Shown here in pieces: positions 56,961 through 64,000 of a DNA stretch of 64,000 nucleotides. A program made the translations under genes and the position numbers. The DNA lies in contig JALIZF010001445.1 of NCBI GenBank assembly GCA_029948255.1, positions 248,001 to 312,000 of the forward strand. The letters are read 5' to 3'. The stretch comes from Telmatactis stephensoni. Its lineage: Eukaryota; Cnidaria; Anthozoa; Actiniaria; Isophelliidae. The first letter of the stretch is position 1, and the number at the start of each line of letters is the position of its first letter. Below the pieces are notes generated by a model, which worked only from the letters and a program-made list of their open reading frames with translations, was not told the DNA's origin and made no database searches.

Positions 56961-57214
56961 AGACGACTTTCAAAAATGGCGGGCTCATTGTTCACGATAA
57001 CGAGGCCAGAAAGGCCTCCAAAAGTGGCATCAAATGATTCTAAATATATAAAAATTATCCTGTAAAATGCACAGAAAATAGGTATTTTAAAAGGCTAGGA
57101 AAAGGAACACATCGTCTTTGATAGCAATAGAAGTGCCGCCACGCTTATTTTCTGCTAACAAGGCCTTTGTGGCCTCGTTCTCATGTACTAGGCCGCCATT
57201 TTTGAAAGTCGTCT
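56961..57214. mobile_element. Hairpin element present in B, absent from A
   Basis: AGACGACTTTCAAAAATGGC and its complement GCCATTTTTGAAAGTCGTCT are the ends, flanked by AT on both sides. Copy A reads GAAAAGATATGGTTATTC at 37294-37310, the uninterrupted site. Confidence 0.88.
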
Positions 57215-57855
57215 ATGGTTATTCCAGGTTGATTCAATAAACTAAAAGTATGTTCGCCCCTATGCTAGCGCTGGGCTTCCGATGGTGCCGGGTCACTCCG
57301 ACATCGGTTAGGCAAATGCTGGTTATCGCTATACATCGGATAAATTCTTATCCAATGGATAAAATGATCGACTTTTCTAATAAATTTATCCTATAAATGA
57401 GGATTTATGCACGAATAGCGCGACCCAGCGCGATCCAGGCTTAGATCTTACGAGTGAAGTGCGACCCGCCCTAGTGCAACGGGAGCCTACATGGGCGAAA
57501 ACTAAAACTAAAATGGAATCAGTCTACGGTTATTCCAACAGGATACAAAAAGTGCCGTACAAATTCTCCATGGCTTGCTAGTGTATTAGTTTTAAACTGC
57601 ACACTGTGTTTGGGACAATAGCACTATACCTCAATATTTTTTACCTTATATAAGTTATAATTTTTTTTAAAAGAAATCCAAAGTCCGTTTGTCAATCAGC
57701 AAATCTTCAATCAGTCTTGAAATATCTTGAGGGTTTTAGACTAACTATAAACTGAAATCAACAAACAATAATAACATGAAATACTTGACATAAAGATTAC
57801 AATAGACGCATTAATAAAGACCGCATTAGTGGAGATGGAAATTTGTAGTCGGGGT

Positions 57856-58035
57856 GATGCATACTAGGGATATCCACGGTATGCAACGAGAAACCATTGT
57901 ATAACTATTTTATTCCACACCATAGAAACTACAGTCAATTATCGCAATGTCTCATGGGAAGAGACAGTTGAATACCCACCGAATATACATCGGCTTTCCT
58001 GCTTTCTGATTGGCTGTATATTCTATGGTGTGGGA
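57856..58035. repeat. Diffuse hairpin around ATTCCACACCATAGAA
   Basis: ATTCCACACCATAGAA near the left reappears inverted as TTCTATGGTGTGGGAT. The middle is not paired well. Confidence 0.5.
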
Positions 58036-58210
58036 TACAGTCGAAACAAGCGACCACCAAAATGTTTAGTCTAGCATGAGGACCCCTCTTCAGGAGGTGG
58101 TCACCTACAAGAGCATTAAATTATACTTTGAAGAAGTGACCGCTTTCAGAAGGTGTTCGCTTGCGCGGGAGAGGTTTCAGTCTCATTGGGAAGTTCTACT
58201 ATATTCTTAA

Positions 58211-58843
58211 GGTAATGGGCTCGCGCGAGTTTTTATCGACGAATTTTTCTATAAATCAACAGATAGATTGCTTTTGAGTTGGGAACATCAAATCAATAAA
58301 GAAAATGGGGGTCACGGTGCTAGTTTTTGCGCTATGATAGCTCAAAAAGAGCGAAATCTCGCCATTTCGTACGAATACAACAGATTTCAGAGCTTGACTT
58401 CTAGCGTATGGTAAGTGTTTGCAAATATGCAAACTAAAGGCTTTCAGACATGCTCAAGTGGACAAAGTATCATGAAAAGTAATATGACTTCACTTATTTG
58501 TAGGTAAAGCTAAGTATTCGCATTTGAAAGATGAAAATCAGTTGTATTTACGCGCGAATCGGACGTTCGTTTTGACGATCGGTCGCGATTTTCTCAAAAA
58601 CCTATCGACGAATTTTTTTACTTTTTTGATATGTTTTGGTTTTGATAAAAATACGCCGAAAAAGTAAAAAAATTGGATATGTCGCGGTGCTAGATTTTCA
58701 GTTATAAGGCGTTGAACACTGCTACGTGGCGTCCGCTCTATTGAAATATTTTAGAACACAGGAGGCCCGATCAAAATTCGATATCAGCGCGCGCGTGCAA
58801 ACCATGTGCAAACGCTATGCGCACGAATGCGCGAGCAATTACC
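58211..58843. mobile_element. TTAA-flanked element with GCTCGCGC ends
   Basis: TTAA lies at 58207-58210 and 58844-58847. The ends GGTAATGGGCTCGCGCGAG and GCGCGAGCAATTACC are imperfect inverted repeats. The interior has two copies of a GGGGGTCACGGTGCTAG / GTCGCGGTGCTAG-type motif but no ORF. Confidence 0.7.
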
Positions 58844-58923
58844 TTAATCGAACGATGGAAAATACCGAGTAGTAACTTAAATGTCCAGCCGCGGTAAAAT
58901 AACAACTATTAGCTCAAATTTGA

Positions 58924-59790
58924 CTAACGAAAAAATGTCGTTGCATTTTTTTTTTTCAATTTCCGATAATTAAAGGCGTTCTTACACGCTGACACTTTTA
59001 TCTCAGTAAACTGACTTGTGTTGATCGCCGTTACGAGACAATCTGTACAACACATGGCAACGTGTAACATCAAAGCTGAAATTCGTTTTGAAACTGTTCT
59101 GAAACATAGAAACGCGTGGGTTCCAGTCTTCAAATTACTAGTCCCAAGGTACTGGCGCTCGCATTGATTTTTTGGTAATACGTTATTCTGTGCTGTGATT
59201 GGCTAATGTAGGTATTCACTGCGAGTAAGTTTCGAGAGGGACTGTGCCATGAAGTCTATTCCATATTTGGGCAGGCATTACCTTATTTGGAAGTCACGTA
59301 GATTTGTTTTTGTTGATTTTCCTGCAATTTGAAGCAGCCTCAAACTGTCAAACTTCCATCAAAACTTGCAGATACTGTAGCGATGGAAAACATCACATTG
59401 TCCACCATCTTGAAATTAGCTTAGAAACCTAGCTTTTCGGTAAACAGGAAACCCAATAGTAGAAACAAAGGAAGCCCAATCGAACGACACAATAAGTTTG
59501 ATGTGTATCACACGGCTCAGTTTTGTCTTGAAATTTGTTTGCGACACAAGTTGTTTCTGTTTCACGAGTAGAAAGCAACTCTACTTTTCGTGAAACTATC
59601 TCGCAGCAGAGATTCGAAAAATTAAGTTGTGAAACGTGTCGTACAAACGGCGATCGACACAAGTTTCACGAGATAAAAGTCCCAGAATGTAAAAGTACCA
59701 TAAGAAAGTCAGACACCTTTTAAAAAGTGGCGATGTTCTTGAACCTGTGTGACTACCTCCTTCAAAAAGGTGGTTACTCCCCTGGATCCC
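58924..59790. other. Stretch unique to copy B, no gene seen
   Basis: It contains weak inverted motifs (CACAAGTT... and GAAACGTGTCG near 59540-59660). Short frames on both strands are not recognisable. Confidence 0.4.
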
Positions 59791-59842
59791 GATTTCATAC
59801 GCGCGAGCACTAAAAGGACTATCATTTGATATGTAAAGCTAA

Positions 59843-62800
59843 GGTTATGAGTCAATGATAACCGTCACGAAATTAGGCATCTGGGGTTTGTGCATCATTG
59901 AACGCACAGACGCGCTAGCATTGAGAATTTTTGCGGCACTGAGGCCCTGTCGCATTGAGGCACTGAGGCACTGAGGCACCGAGACACTGAAACAACGGGG
60001 CACTGAGGCACCGAGACACTGAAACAACGAGGCACTGAGGCAATGAGGCACTGAGGCACTGAAGCACAGAGGCACCAAAGCATTTAGGCACTGAGGCACT
60101 GAGGCAATGTGGCATTGAGGCACCGAGACACTGAGGCACTGAGGCATTGAGGCACCGAGGCACTGAGGTACCGAGGCACCGAGGCACTGAAACAACGGGG
60201 CACTGAGGTACCGAGGCACCGAGGCACTGAAACAACGAGGCACTGAGGTACCGAGGCACTGAGGTACCGAGGCACTGAGGTACTGAGGCACTGAGGTACT
60301 GAGGTACTGAGGTACTGAGGTACTGAGGTACCGAGGTACCGAGGCACTGAGGTACGGAGGCACTGTGGCACCGAGGCACAGAGGCACCAAAGTATTGAGG
60401 CACCGAGATATTGAGGTACTGAGGCACTGAGGCACCAAAGTATTGAGGCACCGAGATATTGAGGTACTGAGGCACTGAGGCACTGAGGTACTGAGGCACT
60501 GAGGCACTGAAGTACTGAGGTACTGAGGTACTGAGGTACTGAGGTACTGAGGTACTGAGGTACTGAGGTACTGAGGTACTGAGGTACTGAGGTACTGAGG
60601 TACTGAGGCACCGAGGCACAGAGGCACCAAAGTATTGAGGCACCGAGACACCGAGGCACCGACGCACCGACGCACCGAGACACTGAGGCACTGAGGCACT
60701 GAGGCATTCAGGCACCGAGGCACCAAAGTATTAAGACATTGAGACACTGAGGTATTGAGGCACCGAGGCACTGAGGCACAGAGGCACCAAAGTATTGAGG
60801 CACTGAGGCACCGAGGCACCGAGGCACCGAGGCACCGAGGCACGGAGGCACGGAGGCACGGAGGCACAGAAGCACGGAGGCAAGGAGGCACGGAGGCACG
60901 GAGGAACGGAGGCACCGAGGTCCGGAGGCAAGGAAGCATTAAAGCACTAAGGTACTGAGGCACGGAGGCACGGAGGCACGGAGGCACGGAGGCACGGAGT
61001 CACGGAGTCACGGAGGCACGGAGGCACGGAGGAATGGAGGCACCGAGGTCCGGAGGCAAGGAAGCATTAAAGCACTAAGGTACTGAGGCACGGAGGCACG
61101 GAGGCACGGAGGCACGGAGGCACGGAGGCACTGACGCATCGAGGCACCAAAGTATCGAGGCACTGAGGCATTGAGGCACTGAGGCACTGAGGCATTGAGG
61201 CATTGAGGCACCGAGGCACCGAGGCACCGAGGCACCGAGGCACCGAGGCACCGAGGTCCGGAGGCAACGAAGCATGAAAACACTAAGGTACTGAGGCACT
61301 GAGGCACCAAAGTATTGAGGCACTGAGACACGGAGGCATGGAGGCACGGAGGCCTCAATACTTTGGTGCCTCTGTGCCTCGGTGCCTCATTGTCTCAGTG
61401 CCTCAGTGCCTCAGTGCCTCAGTGCCTCCGTGCCTCCGTGCCTCCGTGCCTCCGTGCCTCAATACTTTGGTGCCTCGGTGCCTCGGTACCTTAGTGCTTT
61501 AATAAAAGGTAAAGGTACCTCAGTACCTCAGTGCCTCAGTGCCTCAGTGCCTCAGTGCCTCAGTGTCTCGGTGCCTCAATACTTTAGTGCCTCCGTGCCT
61601 CGGTGCCACAGTGCCTCCGTGCCACAGTGCCTCAGTGCCTCTGTGCCTCTGTGCCTCAGTGCCTCAGTGCCTCTGTGCCTCAGTGCCTCTGTGCCTCAGT
61701 GCCTCTGTGCCTCTGCCTCAGTGCCTCTGTACAATGTCTCGGTGCCTCAATACTTTGGTGCCTCTGTGCCTCAATACTTTGGTGCCTCTGTGCCTCGGTG
61801 CCACAGTGCCTCGGTACCTCAGTACCTCAGTACCTCAGTACCTCAGTACCTCAGTACCTCAGTACCTCAGTGCCTCAGTGCCTCAGTACCTCAGTGCCTC
61901 GGTACCTCGGTACCTCAGTACCTCGTTGTTTCAGTGCCTCGGTACGTCGGTACCTCAGTGCCTCAGTGTCTCGGTGCCTCAATGCCACATTGCCTCAGTG
62001 CCTCGGTGCCTAAATACTTTGGTGCCTCTGTGCCTCAGTGCCTAAATACTTTGGTGCCTCTGTGCCTCTGTGCCTCTGTGCCTCTGTGCCTCTGTGCCTC
62101 TGTGCCTCTGTGCCTCTGTGCCTCTGTGCCTCTGTGCCTCTGTGCCTCAGTGCCTCAGTGCCTCAGTGCCTCGTTGTGCCTCGGTGCCTCGGTGCCTGAA
62201 TGCCTGAATGCCTCAGTGCCTCAATGCCTCAATGCCTGAATGCCCCAGTGCCTCGGTACTGAGGCACCGAGGCACCAAAGTATTGAGGCACTGAGACACG
62301 GAGGCACGGAGGCCTCAATACTTTGGTGCCTCTGTGCCTCGGTGCCTCATTGTCTCAGTGCCTCAGTGCCTCAGTGCCTCCGTGCCTCCGTGCCTCCGTG
62401 CCTCCGTGCCTCCGTGCCTCCGTGCCTCCGTGCCTCCGTGCCTCTGTGCCTCCGTACCTTAGTGCTTTAATAAAAGGTAAAGGTACCTCAGTACCTCAGT
62501 GCCTCAGTGCCTCAGTACCTCAGTGCCTCAGTGCCTCAGTGCCTCAGTGTCTCGGTGCCTCAATACTTTAGTGCCTCCGTGCCTCGGTGCCACAGTGCCT
62601 CCGTGCCACAGTGCCTCAGTGCCTCTGTGCCTCTGTGCCTCTGTGCCTCAGTGCCTCTGTGCCTCAGTGCCTCTGTGCCTCAGTGCCTCTGTGCCTCAGT
62701 GCCTCTGTGCCTCTGCCTCAGTGCCTCTGTACAATGTCTCGGTGCCTCAATACTTTGGTGCCTCTGTGCCTCAATACTTTGGTGCCTCAGTGCCTCTGTG

Positions 62801-63582
62801 CCTCTGCCTCAGTGCCTCTGTACAATGTCTCGGTACCTCAGTACCTCAGTGCCTCAGTGCCTCAGTGCCTCAGTGCCTCGGTGCCTCGGTGCCACAGTGC
62901 CTCGGTACCTCAGTACCTCAGTACCTCAGTACCTCAGTACCTCAGTACCTCAGTACCTCAGTACCTCAGTACCTCAGTACCTCAGTACCTCAGTACCTCA
63001 GTGCCTCAGTGCCTCAGTACCTCAGTGCCTCGGTACCTCGGTACCTCAGTACCTCGTTGTTTCAGTGCCTCGGTACGTCGGTACCTCAGTGCCTCAGTGT
63101 CTCGGTGCCTCAATGCCACATTGCCTCAGTGCCTCAGTGCCTCAGTGCCTCAGTGCCTCAGTGCCTAAATACTTTGGTGCCTCTGTGCCTCTGTGCCTCT
63201 GTGCCTCTGTGCCTCTGTGCCTCAGTGCCTCAGTGCCTCAGTGCCTCGTTGTGCCTCGGTGCCTCGGTGCCTCGGTGCCTGAATGCCTGAATGCCTCAGT
63301 GCCTCAATGCCTCAATGCCTGAATGCCCCAGTGCCTCGGTGCGTTAGTGTCTCGGTGCCTCAGTGCCTCGTTGTTTCAGTGTCTCGGTGCCTCAATGCCT
63401 CAGTGCCTCATTGCCTCAGTGCCTCGTTGTTTCAGTGTTTCGGTGCCTCAGTGCCCCGTTGTTTCAGTGTCTCGGTGCCTCAGTGCGACAGGGCCTCAGT
63501 GCCGTAGGAATTCCTCAATGACTTCAATGATGCACATACCCCAGATGCCTAATTTCGTGACGGTTATCATTGACTAATAACC
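59843..63582. mobile_element. 3,740-bp foldback transposon with 8-bp-repeat arms
   Basis: The unique ends read GGTTATGAGTCAATGATAA then CCGTCACGAAATTAGGCATC on the left, and the complement on the right with one change. The exact 8-bp duplication AAAGCTAA flanks it (59835-59842 and 63583-63590). Inside about 100 bp of unique end, the left arm is GAGGCACT/GAGGCACC/GAGGTACT repeats to about 61350, and the right arm is the reverse complement. The right arm holds two similar blocks (from about 61352 and about 62313), each with a GTGCTTTAATAAAAGG marker. No transposase is visible. Confidence 0.93.
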
Positions 63583-64000
63583 AAAGCTAATAAGGCTAAT
63601 AAGAGATCACGGCTAATAAGAGATCACGTGACCCCAACCCCCTTAAATCAAACAGGAGTAGCAAAATGAACTCAGAAATAATATAAAAAACTCGTCAATA
63701 TACAAAGCGATTTCAGAAAGAAAGCTCCAGTAGGAAAGTTTTAGTTCATAAATAGGAGAAATGGCCTAAGAATACGAGGGTTTTCTTAATATGTGCATTG
63801 TAAAACAGAAGGGATGGTAAGAGCTTCCTGAACATTACATTTTACATTTTATGCTTATTAGTCTTCTCTTTAACTTATGAGCTGATACTGCGATTTCTTA
63901 CTAATGTTGAGGCAATTATTATTATTTTTTTGCTGAACCACGGCCAAACGTCTGCGCATGTGCAATATTTAACGCAGGCTTTCGCGCGCTCGCGTCATGA

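Larger units (their letters stand above)
55246..64000. repeat. Segmental duplication copy B, running off the right edge
   Basis: The order of landmarks is the same as in copy A, at the same orientation. It lacks the A-specific elements at 34155, 34612, 35963 and 37887, and has its own at 56961 and 59843, plus about 2 kb (57810-59790) not in A. There is no gene inside. Confidence 0.88.

Noticed and set aside
59845..63577. Many frames of up to 380 codons with Cys-Leu-Ser-Ala-Ser-Val-Pro repeats on both strands
   Set aside because: An 8-bp repeat reads as an 8-residue repeat in every frame. They lie inside a transposon with 8-bp target duplications and have no leader or exon context.

Overview
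The window is eukaryotic nuclear DNA, most likely from an anthozoan cnidarian (coral or sea anemone). I infer this from intron-rich animal genes (Smoothened, an AAK1/BMP2K-type kinase), a secreted protein of repeated cysteine-rich modules of a kind I associate with cnidarian secretomes, a mucin-like zona pellucida (ZP) domain protein, and AT-rich introns crowded with MITEs and foldback elements. The species call is an inference.

Four protein genes can be read, all on the minus strand. (1) 1334-3215: the first two coding exons of a Smoothened orthologue; the rest lies beyond the left edge. (2) 5995-19321: an eight-exon gene whose splice phases all agree (7,986 nt, 2,661 codons plus stop). It encodes a type I membrane protein with a signal peptide, about 1,760 residues of Thr-rich mucin repeats, about 430 residues of Lys-Pro-Thr repeats, a ZP domain, a furin-type site and a transmembrane segment. 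(3) 23328-33615: a complete ten-exon NAK-family kinase (991 aa), with a kinase domain, a poly-Gln tract and DPF/NPF endocytic motifs. (4) 39243-50671: a secreted protein (647 aa) with a signal-peptide exon about 9 kb upstream of five WSC-like module exons. Three of these exons sit in identical 516-bp tandem units.

The rest is mobile and repeated DNA. A diverged direct segmental duplication (A, 33.9-38.8 kb; B, 55.25-64.0 kb, running off the right edge) flanks gene 4. The two copies serve as each other's empty sites and show at least five insertions. The most striking is a 3,740-bp foldback element at 59843-63582. It has an 8-bp target duplication and inverted arms made almost wholly of an 8-bp tandem repeat, and duplication A carries the empty site. 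Other elements include three TTAA-bounded elements (34155-34548, 51429-55245, 58211-58843), a 1-kb foldback with a 7-bp target duplication inside gene 4, a 58-bp palindrome with a 9-bp target duplication inside the kinase gene, a six-copy MITE family, tRNA-derived SINEs, LINE fragments and a decayed LTR element with gag.

Functionally the genes are unrelated: Hedgehog/ciliary signalling, an extracellular matrix or mucus-type ZP protein, clathrin endocytosis, and a secreted repeat protein. I see no sign of operon-like coordination.
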